64,000 bases of DNA, taken from positions 124,001-188,000 of the forward strand of contig NZ_PENS01000001.1 of the NCBI RefSeq assembly GCF_003144325.1. Direction: 5' to 3'. The notes below the pieces were generated by a model. It saw only the letters and a list, made by a program, of their open reading frames with translations, ran no database searches and was not told the origin of the DNA. This DNA is from Proteus terrae (GTDB lineage Bacteria > Pseudomonadota > Gammaproteobacteria > Enterobacterales > Enterobacteriaceae). Each line of letters begins with the position of its first letter. Positions within the stretch are counted from its first letter, which is position 1. Of this stretch, positions 1 through 8,350 are shown piece by piece. A program made the translations under genes and the position numbers.

Positions 1-2
1 AT

Positions 3-1055
3 CTTGACTATGAAGTTCCAACCGTTGCTTTTTTTGGCCATTTAGATACCAGTGCTGAACAAACTAATGATACCAAAGCGCAAATTCTACCTTATAAAGG
101 TGGCGATCTTTGCTTAAATAAAGAACTTGAGATCTTTTTACGTCAAAGCGAGTTTCCTGAATTAGAAAATTATATTGGTGACGATATTATCGTAACCGAT
201 GGTACTAGCTTATTAGGCGCTGACGACAAAGCTGCTATCGCTTCTATTATGGATATGTTGCAATACTTTAAACAACACCCTGAAGTTAAACACGGTACCG
301 TTAAAATCGGTTTTGTTCCCGATGAAGAACAGGGTTTACGTGGTGCTAAAGTCTTTGATACTAAAGAGTTTGGTGCTGATTTCGCCTATACTTTAGATTG
401 CTGTGGTATTGGTGAATTAGTGTATGAAAACTGGAATGCTGGTGATGTTGAAATCACTTTTACAGGTGCATCTGCTCACCCAATGTCAGCAAAAGGTAAA
501 TTAAAAAATTCACTGTTAATGGCGCACAAATTTGTTGCCATGTTACCGGGCGGTGAAGCACCTGAATATACCGAAGGCCGTGAAGGTTATTATTGGGTCA
601 AACAATTAGCAGGTAATAGTGCCCGTACTGTATTAAAAATGGATGTGCGTGATTTCACCGAAAAAGGTTATGCACAACGTATGGCATTTTTAAAACAACT
701 TTCCGATTATTGTGAAGGTTTATGGGGTGAAGGTTCAGTAGCTTGTAAACTTGCTGACCGTTATGCCAACGTCTTTAATAGCCTGCAAGGTGATAATCGT
801 TATCCTATCGATATTGCTGTGGCTGCTTATGAAGCGAATGGTATTACACCTCGCCCAATTCCAATGCGTGGTGGTTATGATGGCGCAGCACTCTCTCAAA
901 ATGGCCTACCTTGTCCTAATATCTTTACTGGCGCTCATAACTTCCACTCTATTTATGAATATCTACCCGTTAAATCGCTTTATGCTGCCAGTGATGTCTT
1001 AAAATCTGTCGTTAAGATCACAGCAGAGCGTTTTGCACCTGGAGCTAAAGCATGA
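3..1055 (+). CDS. pepT: Peptidase T-like M20 aminopeptidase (5' end outside window)
   Basis: Zinc-dependent cytosolic aminopeptidase of the M20B/PepT family, which trims N-terminal residues from tripeptides. The frame is open from base 3 and gives about 350 residues; some 60 N-terminal residues of the usual ~410 are off the window. Metal-site signatures appear in order: GHLDTS, LLGADDK, PDEEQG and, near the C terminus, NFHSIYE. The stop overlaps the next ATG (ATGA), which couples it to the downstream carrier gene. Several positions differ from E. coli PepT as I remember it, for example DCCGIGE in the third metal region, so a PepT-like paralogue rather than the true orthologue is possible. Confidence 0.8.
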   Translation, partial: LDYEVPTVAFFGHLDTSAEQTNDTKAQILPYKGGDLCLNKELEIFLRQSEFPELENYIGDDIIVTDGTSLLGADDKAAIASIMDMLQYFKQHPEVKHGTVKIGFVPDEEQGLRGAKVFDTKEFGADFAYTLDCCGIGELVYENWNAGDVEITFTGASAHPMSAKGKLKNSLLMAHKFVAMLPGGEAPEYTEGREGYYWVKQLAGNSARTVLKMDVRDFTEKGYAQRMAFLKQLSDYCEGLWGEGSVACKLADRYANVFNSLQGDNRYPIDIAVAAYEANGITPRPIPMRGGYDGAALSQNGLPCPNIFTGAHNFHSIYEYLPVKSLYAASDVLKSVVKITAERFAPGAKA

Positions 1056-2419
1056 TCCAAATTCTTGCGGTCTTAATTGTCGTTGTTATTGTCGCTAGAA
1101 TGATCTTGAAAGGATATAAAGCAGAACCTGTTTTGTTAGTTGCTGGTTTAGCCTTAATGGCGCTAACAATGATGTTTGGTTGGGGAGATATTCTTCCTAA
1201 AAATGTCAAAACAACAGGTATCGGTTGGTTAGATCCTTTTGAAGTAATGCGTGATCTCTTTAGTAGTCGTGCGGCTGATCTTGGTTTAATGATCATGGCA
1301 CTGATGGGATTTGCACATTATATGGATCATATTGGCGCCAATGAGGCCGTTGTTCGTGTTGCAACTCGCCCATTGAAAAATATGCGCTCACCTTATGTAT
1401 TGCTATTTTTCTCGTTTTTACTCGCTAGTATTTTGCAACTTGCTATTCCTTCAGCAACTGGATTGGCCGTTCTATTAATGGGTACGATGTTCCCGATTAT
1501 GATAGGACTTGGCTTATCTCCAGCTTCAGCTGCGGGTGTAATTGCAACTTCATTGGGTGTTGCTTATACCCCAACTGCCATTGATGCCATTCGTGGTGCA
1601 AAAGCGGTTGATTTAGGGGTTGTTGAATATGTGCTTTATTACCAAGGCCCTGCGGCGATTGCAACCGTATTAGCTGTTGGTATTACACATATCTTCTGGC
1701 AGCGCCATTGTGACCGTAAAGCCGGATTTGTACCTCAGTTAGGTAAAGTGTCTGAAGAAGCAAAGAGTGATAAAAACGTACCCGGCTTTTATGCCTTACT
1801 GCCAATGTTACCAATCATAATGGCAGTCGGTTCATCAAGCCTCTTTGTTGAAGGTATTCACCTTGATGTAGTCACGATCGTATTAATTTCAATGGCAATT
1901 TGTATGCTGATTGAAACATTACGCTTGCGTGATTTTAAATCAGTGTGTGCAGGCTTCCAGCATTTCTTAAAAGGTATGGGTTCTGCATTTAGTAACGTTG
2001 TGGGATTATTAGTCGCAGCAGGTGTTTTTGCTCATGGTATTAAAGTCAGTGGTGCAATTGATAGCCTGATCGTGATGGCGGAATCTGTTGGTTTACCACC
2101 ATTTGCAATGGCATTGGTCTTCGCTATCGTAACATTAGCAGCAGCAATTATTATGGGTTCAGGTAATGCGCCTTTCCTTGCGTTCGTTGAACTTATTCCA
2201 CAAATTGCCCATAGCATGGGTGTAAACCCAATTGCGATGATTTTACCAATGCAACAAGCATCACATATGGGACGAGGTATGTCTCCTGTGGCTGGGGTTA
2301 TCATTGCAGTATCTAGTGGCGCGAAATTACAACCATTTGATGTTGTAAAAAGGACTGCAATACCGCTTATGGTAGGTTTTGTATTCCACAGCGCTATTAT
2401 TGCTATCTTCTATTATTGA
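1052..2419 (+). CDS. dcuC: DcuC-family anaerobic C4-dicarboxylate carrier
   Basis: A 455-residue inner-membrane protein with about 12 hydrophobic segments, of the DcuC/DcuD family that exchanges fumarate, malate or succinate in anaerobic cells. Family signatures include the HIGANE stretch near residue 90, the SATGLAVLLMGT stretch and the GSGNAPFLAFVE motif near residue 370. The ATG is preceded by GGAG with seven bases of spacing inside the end of the peptidase gene, and the two genes overlap by four bases. Family membership is clear; the substrate is inferred. Pairing with a peptidase might mean uptake or export of peptide-breakdown products such as aspartate-derived dicarboxylates. Confidence 0.8.
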   Translation: MIQILAVLIVVVIVARMILKGYKAEPVLLVAGLALMALTMMFGWGDILPKNVKTTGIGWLDPFEVMRDLFSSRAADLGLMIMALMGFAHYMDHIGANEAVVRVATRPLKNMRSPYVLLFFSFLLASILQLAIPSATGLAVLLMGTMFPIMIGLGLSPASAAGVIATSLGVAYTPTAIDAIRGAKAVDLGVVEYVLYYQGPAAIATVLAVGITHIFWQRHCDRKAGFVPQLGKVSEEAKSDKNVPGFYALLPMLPIIMAVGSSSLFVEGIHLDVVTIVLISMAICMLIETLRLRDFKSVCAGFQHFLKGMGSAFSNVVGLLVAAGVFAHGIKVSGAIDSLIVMAESVGLPPFAMALVFAIVTLAAAIIMGSGNAPFLAFVELIPQIAHSMGVNPIAMILPMQQASHMGRGMSPVAGVIIAVSSGAKLQPFDVVKRTAIPLMVGFVFHSAIIAIFYY

Positions 2420-2426
2420 TAAATAT

Positions 2427-2460
2427 ACCTGAAGCAATATTTGTTGCTTCAGGTTATTTT
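2427..2460 (+). terminator. Rho-independent terminator after dcuC
   Basis: A perfect 11-bp stem (ACCTGAAGCAA / TTGCTTCAGGT) with a six-base loop lies eight bases after the dcuC stop and is followed by a short T-rich tail (TATTTT). It should end the pepT-dcuC transcript. Confidence 0.75.
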
Positions 2461-3091
2461 CAAATAATAAACATATTAAAAATAGTCAAAGATATTTTAT
2501 TGTTATTTTTATAAACAATAACTAATTGTTTATTTTTTTAAAAATTTATTTAATTACTTATTCTAAAACAAACATCAAAGCTATCATTATGAAAATATTA
2601 ACAAAAGAATAAAGCATTATTCTTATACACTGAAAAACAATGAGCCTATTATCTGCTTTGTTAAAATAAAAATGTGATATTGAAAATATTCATTCATTAT
2701 TTTTATTTTAACGATTCTGAGTTAGCCCACATTAAGTATGATAATTATACTAGCAATAGAATTGTGTATTCGTTCTATTGCCTTTTTATTTAATCTCATC
2801 GTTATTTTTTAAATTATCTTATTTACCTTCATTTTTATCCTCCTTAATTTATACATTAGATACAAAGCCTCCCTTCTTTAGCACTCATAAATTACATTAA
2901 AGAGTCAAAACATTTTTTTATTTTATGTGGAAAAAATTACTAATACAGAAGCTATAAAGGGTAATATTTTCTCAAAATTTGAACAATGTTAGTAAATTCA
3001 GAAAAAACTTTCTCCAATAAATTCAGTATGATGATGATATTAGAAATAGAATAACCCTTTGAATTCTCATACTGTTTATTGGATGTATGCA
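2461..3091. other. AT-rich intergenic region before cyuA
   Basis: About 630 bases, very AT-rich, with no convincing open reading frame. It holds a free-standing terminator-like hairpin at 2753-2788 and presumably the cyuA promoter near its right end. E. coli cyuPA is activated by DecR, but I could not identify a DecR site by eye. Confidence 0.6.
2753..2788 (+). terminator. Orphan terminator-like hairpin
   Basis: The arms GCAATAGAA and TTCTATTGC form a 9-bp stem with an 11-base loop, followed by CTTTTTATTT. The shape is that of a plus-strand intrinsic terminator, but the nearest upstream gene (dcuC) already has its own terminator 300 bases earlier. It may end a small RNA or an early cyuA leader transcript. 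Confidence 0.45.
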
Positions 3092-4414
3092 ATGAAAGAA
3101 CAATTATCTTCTCGTTGGAAAATATTGATAGCGGCAGTTAAGCAACAAGTTAAACCCGCTTTAGGTTGTACAGAACCTATCTCGCTTGCATTAGCGGCTG
3201 CAACAGCAGCAAGTTACTTACAACACGCTATTACCCGTATTAGTGCAGAAGTTTCTCCCAATTTAATGAAAAACGGTATGGGTGTAACTGTACCGGGTAC
3301 AGGCATGGTGGGATTATCCATCGCCGCAAGCCTAGGTGCCGTTGGTGGTGATTGTAAAGCTGGCCTTGAAGTATTAAAGAATGCGACTCCTGATCATGTT
3401 GAGCAAAGTAAAGCGCTATTAGCTGCTGGCATTGTAAACGTTTCAATTAAAAAAGCGTGCCAAGAAGTTCTTTATAGTGAAGTGACTGTTGAAGATGGTG
3501 AAAATAGCGCAACAGTGATTATTGCTGGTAATCACACTAATATCGTCAAAATTATTCATAACGGTCATGTTGTTCTTGATAACACTTGCTATGACGCAGA
3601 ACAGTCTGCATCACCTTGTGAAATTAAAGAAACGTTAACTCAAACCAATACCCAAGAAATTTACCAATTTGTGACTCAAACTCCAGTAGAAGAAATTTCT
3701 TTTATCCTTGAGTCAGCACACTTAAATGATGCATTATCAAAAGAAGGTTTGAACAATACTTATGGTTTACATATTGGGCAAACTTTACAACGCCAACAAC
3801 AGCGTGGCTTATTAGCAAAAGATTTATTATCAGAAATCATGATCCGTACTTCTGCGGCATCTGATGCACGTATGGGTGGCGCCGTTTTACCGGCGATGAG
3901 TAACTCAGGCTCAGGTAACCAAGGTATTGCCGCAACGATGCCGGTCGTAGTGGTTGCTGAATATTTGCAAGTTGGCGAAGAAAAAATGGCAAGAGCATTA
4001 ATGCTTTCCCATTTACTGGCAATCTATATTCACCATAAGTTTCCGGCACTATCTGCGTTATGTGCAGCAACAACAGCATCAATGGGCGCTGCTGGCGCAA
4101 TTGCATGGCTAATGGATGAACGTTATGAATCTATGGCTATGGCAATTAGTAGCATGATTGGTGATATCAGCGGTGTGATTTGTGATGGCGCATCTAATAG
4201 CTGTGCAATGAAAGTCTCAACTGGAGCAAGTGCAGCTTATAAAGCTGTATTAATGGCGCTAGATAACACTTATGTGACAGGTAATGACGGTATTGTCGCT
4301 CATGACGTTGATTCTACAATTGAAAATCTGTGTGCATTAGCAAGCCGTGCAATGCAACATACCGATGTTCAAATTATTGAGATAATGGAATATAAAGCCG
4401 TTGCCAATGGCTAA
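3092..4414 (+). CDS. cyuA: L-cysteine desulfidase (CyuA/YhaM, UPF0597)
   Basis: Cytosolic enzyme that breaks L-cysteine into pyruvate, ammonia and sulfide; the family is related to iron-sulfur serine dehydratase alpha chains. The product is about 440 residues, near the E. coli length. Conserved cysteines likely to hold the [4Fe-4S] cluster sit in ALGCTEP near residue 26 and in [13 protein letters not shown] near residue 370. I chose the ATG at 3092 because GGA lies about ten bases upstream and the protein then begins [10 protein letters not shown], like relatives; an ATG at 3083 is also possible. E. coli cyuA lies beside the carrier gene cyuP; no cyuP is visible here, and the gene looks monocistronic. 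Confidence 0.87.
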   Translation: MKEQLSSRWKILIAAVKQQVKPALGCTEPISLALAAATAASYLQHAITRISAEVSPNLMKNGMGVTVPGTGMVGLSIAASLGAVGGDCKAGLEVLKNATPDHVEQSKALLAAGIVNVSIKKACQEVLYSEVTVEDGENSATVIIAGNHTNIVKIIHNGHVVLDNTCYDAEQSASPCEIKETLTQTNTQEIYQFVTQTPVEEISFILESAHLNDALSKEGLNNTYGLHIGQTLQRQQQRGLLAKDLLSEIMIRTSAASDARMGGAVLPAMSNSGSGNQGIAATMPVVVVAEYLQVGEEKMARALMLSHLLAIYIHHKFPALSALCAATTASMGAAGAIAWLMDERYESMAMAISSMIGDISGVICDGASNSCAMKVSTGASAAYKAVLMALDNTYVTGNDGIVAHDVDSTIENLCALASRAMQHTDVQIIEIMEYKAVANG

Positions 4415-4425
4415 TTTAAGCGTTT

Positions 4426-4461
4426 AAAAAAGCACCCCATAATGTTAGTCATTATGGGGTG
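4426..4461 (-). terminator. Strong hairpin, minus-strand terminator downstream of yjiA
   Basis: A perfect 12-bp stem (CACCCCATAATG / CATTATGGGGTG) with a five-base loop. On the minus strand it is followed by GCTTTTTT, so it is best read as the terminator of the btsT-yjiX-yjiA transcript. It lies only 18 bases after the cyuA stop and may also protect the 3' end of that mRNA, although no T-tract follows on the plus strand. Confidence 0.7.
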
Positions 4462-4469
4462 AAATATAA

Positions 4470-4592
4470 GATCCTAGGAACAGGATCCTCCTCAAGTCAG
4501 GAGCTTATCAATATTCGTTACTGCTATTTACAACTACTACGGTTACTACTCTACTTCTTACTACTTTCTAACACTCACTACAGGGGATTCGG
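4470..4592 (-). other. Structured, repetitive 3' region of yjiA (possible small RNA)
   Basis: Read on the minus strand, this stretch after the yjiA stop has repeated GTAGT/AGTAGTAA units, then two short adjacent hairpins (4488-4503, CTCCT/AGGAG; 4470-4487, GATCCT/AGGATC), then the strong terminator at 4426-4461. Hairpins in series ending in a T-tailed terminator are typical of 3'UTR-derived small RNAs. No convincing promoter was seen, so this remains a candidate. Confidence 0.35.
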
Positions 4593-5576
4593 TTAATAAG
4601 CCTTTTCTTTTGTACTAGGCATCAATGCATCAAAACTGGCTCTTATCTCTTGTTCTGGTAATTGAATACCAATAAAAACCAATGTGCTTTGACGAGTTTC
4701 ATCTTCATGCCACGGTCTATCCCAATCAGCACTATAAAGGCGTTGTACGCCTTGAAATAACAAACGATTAGGTTGGTCTTTAATATTTAATATCCCTTTA
4801 TAACGCAAAAGATTATCAGCGAAACTTAATAGTAATTTTTCCATTACATCTGAAACTTCTTGCAGTTCAACGGGATAATCAAATTTTAGTACAATCGAAT
4901 TGATGTCATCTTGATTATCAGCCTGATAACGGAACAGAGGCTGTTTTACATCGAGATTATCGTTCAACATAAAACCTTTTACGTTAAACAGTAATCCTAA
5001 ATCAATTTGTCCATGAATAACGGTATGCACAGGTGCTCTGGCATTAATACGTCTTAGTCGTGCCATTAGTTCAGGAGAGGCTGGCGCAACATCTGTTTTC
5101 GTTAATAAGATGCGATCTGCATAACCAATTTGTGATTGTGCAATCGTAAATTGATCCAGTTGTTGCTGAGCGTGAACATTATCAACAAGCGTGATAATGC
5201 CATCTAACAAGTAGCGCTGGCAGATAATTTCATGAGAAAAGAATGTTTGGCTAATAGGGCCGGGGTCAGCCATGCCTGTACATTCAATCACTAATCTATC
5301 AAACTCGATTTCACCGCGATCCAAACTGTCACATAAGTCTAATAGTGTGTCTTCTAATTCATTCGATTTGCTACAACAAATACAACCATTGGTTAGTGTT
5401 TTTATTTGGGTGGCTCTATCACCAATGATTTCATCATCAATCGGTACTTCACCAAATTCATTTTCAATAACAGCAATTTTATAGCCGTGCTCTTCATTAA
5501 GCATATGACGTAAAAGTGTTGTCTTTCCTGATCCTAAAAAACCGGTCAGTATTGTCACTGCAATAGGTTCCATCAT
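4593..5576 (-). CDS. yjiA: COG0523/CobW-family GTPase YjiA
   Basis: Metal-binding P-loop GTPase of the G3E family; relatives move or sense transition metals such as zinc or cobalt. The Walker A motif GFLGSGKTT is at residues 12-20, the family metal motif CICC follows in NGCICCSKSNE, NVHAQQQ comes after it, and TKTD is the nucleotide-specificity motif. A C-terminal CobW_C-like domain completes the 327 residues, close to E. coli YjiA. The start has AAGGAG upstream; the second ATG, at 5573, has slightly better spacing. It is the last gene of btsT-yjiX-yjiA, the same order as in E. coli. Confidence 0.92.
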   Translation of the reverse strand: MMEPIAVTILTGFLGSGKTTLLRHMLNEEHGYKIAVIENEFGEVPIDDEIIGDRATQIKTLTNGCICCSKSNELEDTLLDLCDSLDRGEIEFDRLVIECTGMADPGPISQTFFSHEIICQRYLLDGIITLVDNVHAQQQLDQFTIAQSQIGYADRILLTKTDVAPASPELMARLRRINARAPVHTVIHGQIDLGLLFNVKGFMLNDNLDVKQPLFRYQADNQDDINSIVLKFDYPVELQEVSDVMEKLLLSFADNLLRYKGILNIKDQPNRLLFQGVQRLYSADWDRPWHEDETRQSTLVFIGIQLPEQEIRASFDALMPSTKEKAY

Positions 5577-5595
5577 TTATCTCCTTTACGGATCA

Positions 5596-5802
5596 TTAGC
5601 AACAGCGAAAACCGCCTTTACCATCACCACCGCCATAACGGGCTTCCTGACGCTCACGGAAAAACTCGTTATAGGTCATAACAGGCTTATCTGGATGGTT
5701 ATCTTTCATGTGTTGCACATAATTATCGTAATCAGGAATACCTATTAGCATACGTGCTGCTTGTCCTAGATATTTTCCAGCTTGTCCTAAATTACCAAAC
5801 AT
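5596..5802 (-). CDS. yjiX: YbdD/YjiX-family small protein
   Basis: A 68-residue soluble protein of the DUF466 family, nearly always encoded just after a CstA-type transporter gene (ybdD after cstA, yjiX after btsT). It contains the MIGIPDY-like motif ([12 protein letters not shown]), the conserved HPD tripeptide and a C-terminal [14 protein letters not shown] tail. Genetic work in E. coli on YbdD/YjiX suggests that such proteins are needed for pyruvate uptake by the paired carrier. It sits between btsT and yjiA, 19 bases before yjiA. Confidence 0.93.
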   Translation of the reverse strand: MFGNLGQAGKYLGQAARMLIGIPDYDNYVQHMKDNHPDKPVMTYNEFFRERQEARYGGGDGKGGFRCC

Positions 5803-5816
5803 AAGTTTCTCCTAAG

Positions 5817-5842
5817 CCCCGTACTGGCAAACCAGTACGGGG
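5817..5842 (-). other. Intercistronic hairpin between btsT and yjiX
   Basis: A perfect 11-bp G+C-rich stem (CCCCGTACTGG / CCAGTACGGGG) with a CAAA loop lies 21 bases after the btsT stop and before yjiX. There is no T-tract, so it is more likely an mRNA-stabilising or processing element that sets the level of btsT relative to yjiXA than a terminator. Confidence 0.65.
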
Positions 5843-5863
5843 ATTTAACCTATCAACCTGAAG

Positions 5864-8014
5864 TTAGTGACCTGAGGACACTTTTACATCTTTTGGCATA
5901 GGCACATAAGGTGTTTCTTGTGCAGTTGCTTCTGGGTTTTTACGTGCTTTCATTGCGGTACGGAAACCGTAGAAAATGATACTGTAAACAACCACTAAGA
6001 ATAGAATACTTAAGCCCGCATTAGTGTAGTTATTAATTACAATATGATTCATATTGGTAATTTCTGCAGCTGTTAAGTCAGCACCACCCGCTAAAATCTT
6101 CGCTTTGTATTCATTTGCTAGATAGAAGAAACCTTCCATTTGTGGGTCATCACTCAGTAATTTCAGACCTAATGCCCATGTTGTACAAATTAATAACCAT
6201 GCTGCTGGAATAACCGTTACCCAGATATACTTAGTACGTTTCATCTTAATTAAGATAACAGTACCTAACACCAGAGCAACCGCTGCTAACATTTGGTTCG
6301 AGATCCCAAACAGTGGCCATAAGCTCTTAACACCGCCTAATGGGTCAACTACACCTTGGTATAATAAATATCCCCATAAACCTACACAACCCGCTGTACC
6401 AATAACACCTGGAATGAACGAGTCTGTTTTCTTCAGATAAGGGATAAAGTTACCTAACAAGTCTTGGAACATAAAACGACCAGAACGTGTACCTGCATCT
6501 AACGCCGTTAAAATAAAGAGCGCTTCGAACAAGATACCAAAGTGATACCAAAAGCCCATATCCGCAGCAGGAATGATTTTATGGAATACCATCGCAATAC
6601 CAACAGCTAAGGTAGGCGCACCACCAGCACGGTTTAATACAGAAGGCTCACCAATATCTTTTGCTGTTTGTAAGATTTCATCAGGCGAAATAACAAAGCC
6701 CCATGAACTAACCGTTGCAGCAGCATGTACGGTAACATCTTTTAGCTGTTCCATTATAACTGCTGTATTCTCACCACCTAACTCATGAAGGTTTGGCATA
6801 GTAATACCTAAACCTGCTGGTGGAGTATTCATTGCAAAATAGAGGCCTGGTTCAATAATAGAAGCCGCAACTAACGCCATGATTGCAACGAATGATTCCA
6901 TTAACATTGCACCATAACCGATGAAACGTGCGTCCATCTCATTGGCAATAAGTTTAGGTGTTGTACCCGATGCTATCAGTGCGTGGAAACCAGATACAGC
7001 ACCACAAGCAATAGTAATGAATAAGAATGGGAATAAAGCCCCTTTCCATAATGGACCTGTACCATCGATATATTGAGTCATCGCTGGCATTTTCAGTTCA
7101 GGGTTCAGAATAACAATACCAACCGCTAAACCGACAATAACCCCAATTTTTAAGAAAGTGGCTAAATAGTCACGAGGTGCAAGGATCAACCAAACAGGCA
7201 GTAATGCGGAAATGAAAGCATAACCAATAAGACCAAATGTAATTGTCGTGTCTTTAAAGGTTAACGCAGGTCCCCAGTACGGATCGCTAGCAATAACACC
7301 ACCAAACCAAATCGCGGCAATCAGTAATACAATACCGATAACAGACACTTCGCCAACACGACCTGGGCGAATATAACGCATGTAAATACCCATAAACAGG
7401 GCAATAGGTACTGTTGAACAAACAGTGAACACACCCCATGGGCTTTCTGCTAATGCTTTAACAACGATAAGTGCAAGCACTGCAAGAATGATGATCATGA
7501 TAAGGAAACAGCCGAATAAAGCGATAGTACCCGGAATAGGACCCATCTCTTTCTTTATCATCTCACCAAGTGAATTACCATTACGGCGTGTTGAAATAAA
7601 CAGCACCATAAAGTCTTGTACAGCACCAGCAAGCACAACCCCAGCTAATAGCCAAAGTGTACCTGGCAAGTACCCCATTTGTGCGGCAAGAACGGGGCCA
7701 ACTAAAGGACCAGCACCTGCAATCGCTGCAAAGTGGTGACCAAATAAAACATAACGGTTAGTAGGAACATAGTTCAAACCGTCATTGTTAACAACAGAAG
7801 GAGTCGCTCTTGTTGGATCTAATTTCATCACTTTTTGAGCAATGTAAAGACTATAGTAACGATAAGCAACTAAATAGACAGCAACAGAAGCAACAACTAT
7901 CCATAATGCACTAACGTGTTCACCACGGCGAAGTGCAACTACTGAAAGACAAAAAGCACCAATAATCCCGAGAATAACCCAAGGTATGTGCTTTAAAAAT
8001 GCATTTTTGTTCAT
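5864..8014 (-). CDS. btsT: Pyruvate/H+ symporter BtsT (CstA family)
   Basis: A 716-residue, multi-spanning inner-membrane protein of the CstA family, the same length as E. coli BtsT (YjiY), the high-affinity pyruvate carrier controlled by BtsS/BtsR. The CstA core includes FGHHFAAIAGAGPLVGPVLA near residue 75 and the GAVSGFHALIASGTTPK region near residue 335. I placed the start at 8014 (MNKNAFLKH), which has AGGTG seven bases upstream; an in-frame ATG-like extension to 8050 has no ribosome site. It leads the btsT-yjiX-yjiA operon. A CRP-like site lies about 220 bases upstream. Confidence 0.94.
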   Translation of the reverse strand: MNKNAFLKHIPWVILGIIGAFCLSVVALRRGEHVSALWIVVASVAVYLVAYRYYSLYIAQKVMKLDPTRATPSVVNNDGLNYVPTNRYVLFGHHFAAIAGAGPLVGPVLAAQMGYLPGTLWLLAGVVLAGAVQDFMVLFISTRRNGNSLGEMIKKEMGPIPGTIALFGCFLIMIIILAVLALIVVKALAESPWGVFTVCSTVPIALFMGIYMRYIRPGRVGEVSVIGIVLLIAAIWFGGVIASDPYWGPALTFKDTTITFGLIGYAFISALLPVWLILAPRDYLATFLKIGVIVGLAVGIVILNPELKMPAMTQYIDGTGPLWKGALFPFLFITIACGAVSGFHALIASGTTPKLIANEMDARFIGYGAMLMESFVAIMALVAASIIEPGLYFAMNTPPAGLGITMPNLHELGGENTAVIMEQLKDVTVHAAATVSSWGFVISPDEILQTAKDIGEPSVLNRAGGAPTLAVGIAMVFHKIIPAADMGFWYHFGILFEALFILTALDAGTRSGRFMFQDLLGNFIPYLKKTDSFIPGVIGTAGCVGLWGYLLYQGVVDPLGGVKSLWPLFGISNQMLAAVALVLGTVILIKMKRTKYIWVTVIPAAWLLICTTWALGLKLLSDDPQMEGFFYLANEYKAKILAGGADLTAAEITNMNHIVINNYTNAGLSILFLVVVYSIIFYGFRTAMKARKNPEATAQETPYVPMPKDVKVSSGH

Positions 8015-8230
8015 GAGACACCTTTTTTTCAGGCAAGACCGAACAGCCAAAGAGTAATGCGGGACAGCAGAGAATAATTTGAGCGAATCTGAGAAATAAC
8101 TGCCCGCAGATACATAATAAGAATTCTTACACGGGAATGGTGTGACTAAATCTCTTAGCGGTTGTATAACGAATTAAGCGGTCTGTTTTCTCAGTTAAGT
8201 GGTTCTGTTATTTTTAAATGGTGATTTTTT

Positions 8231-8246
8231 TGTGATCTAGATAACA
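8231..8246. promoter_or_regulatory. Possible CRP site upstream of btsT
   Basis: TGTGATCTAGATAACA matches the CRP consensus in one half (TGTGA) and four of five bases in the other (TAACA). E. coli btsT is known to be CRP-dependent. The site is about 217 bases from the start codon; the transcription start is not known. Confidence 0.35.
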
Positions 8247-8288
8247 ATTTTATGACTTTCAATAAGTTAGAAAATCTCCAAATAGAAG

Positions 8289-8327
8289 AAAACCTCCTTT
8301 TTTCTAACAAAAAAGGAGGTTTTTTAT
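8289..8327 (-). terminator. Terminator of the VWA-PP2C-kinase-TonB-C operon
   Basis: A perfect 15-bp inverted repeat (8289-8303 and 8309-8323, arms AAAACCTCCTTTTTT and its complement) with a five-base CTAAC loop. It has T runs on both strands and lies 24 bases after the last gene of the four-gene operon. Nothing rightward ends on the left side. Confidence 0.8.
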
Positions 8328-8350
8328 AACATTATTTAATTAAATGGTAA

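Larger units (their letters stand above)
8015..8350. other. btsT upstream region
   Basis: This gap of about 335 bases holds the btsT promoter region with a CRP-like site (8231-8246) and the terminator of the leftward operon to its right (8289-8327). No open reading frame of note was seen. Confidence 0.6.

Noticed and set aside
4501..4592. CRISPR-like or tandem repeat array in the TACTAC-rich stretch
   Set aside because: Units are only 5-8 bases, unevenly spaced, with no spacers or cas genes.
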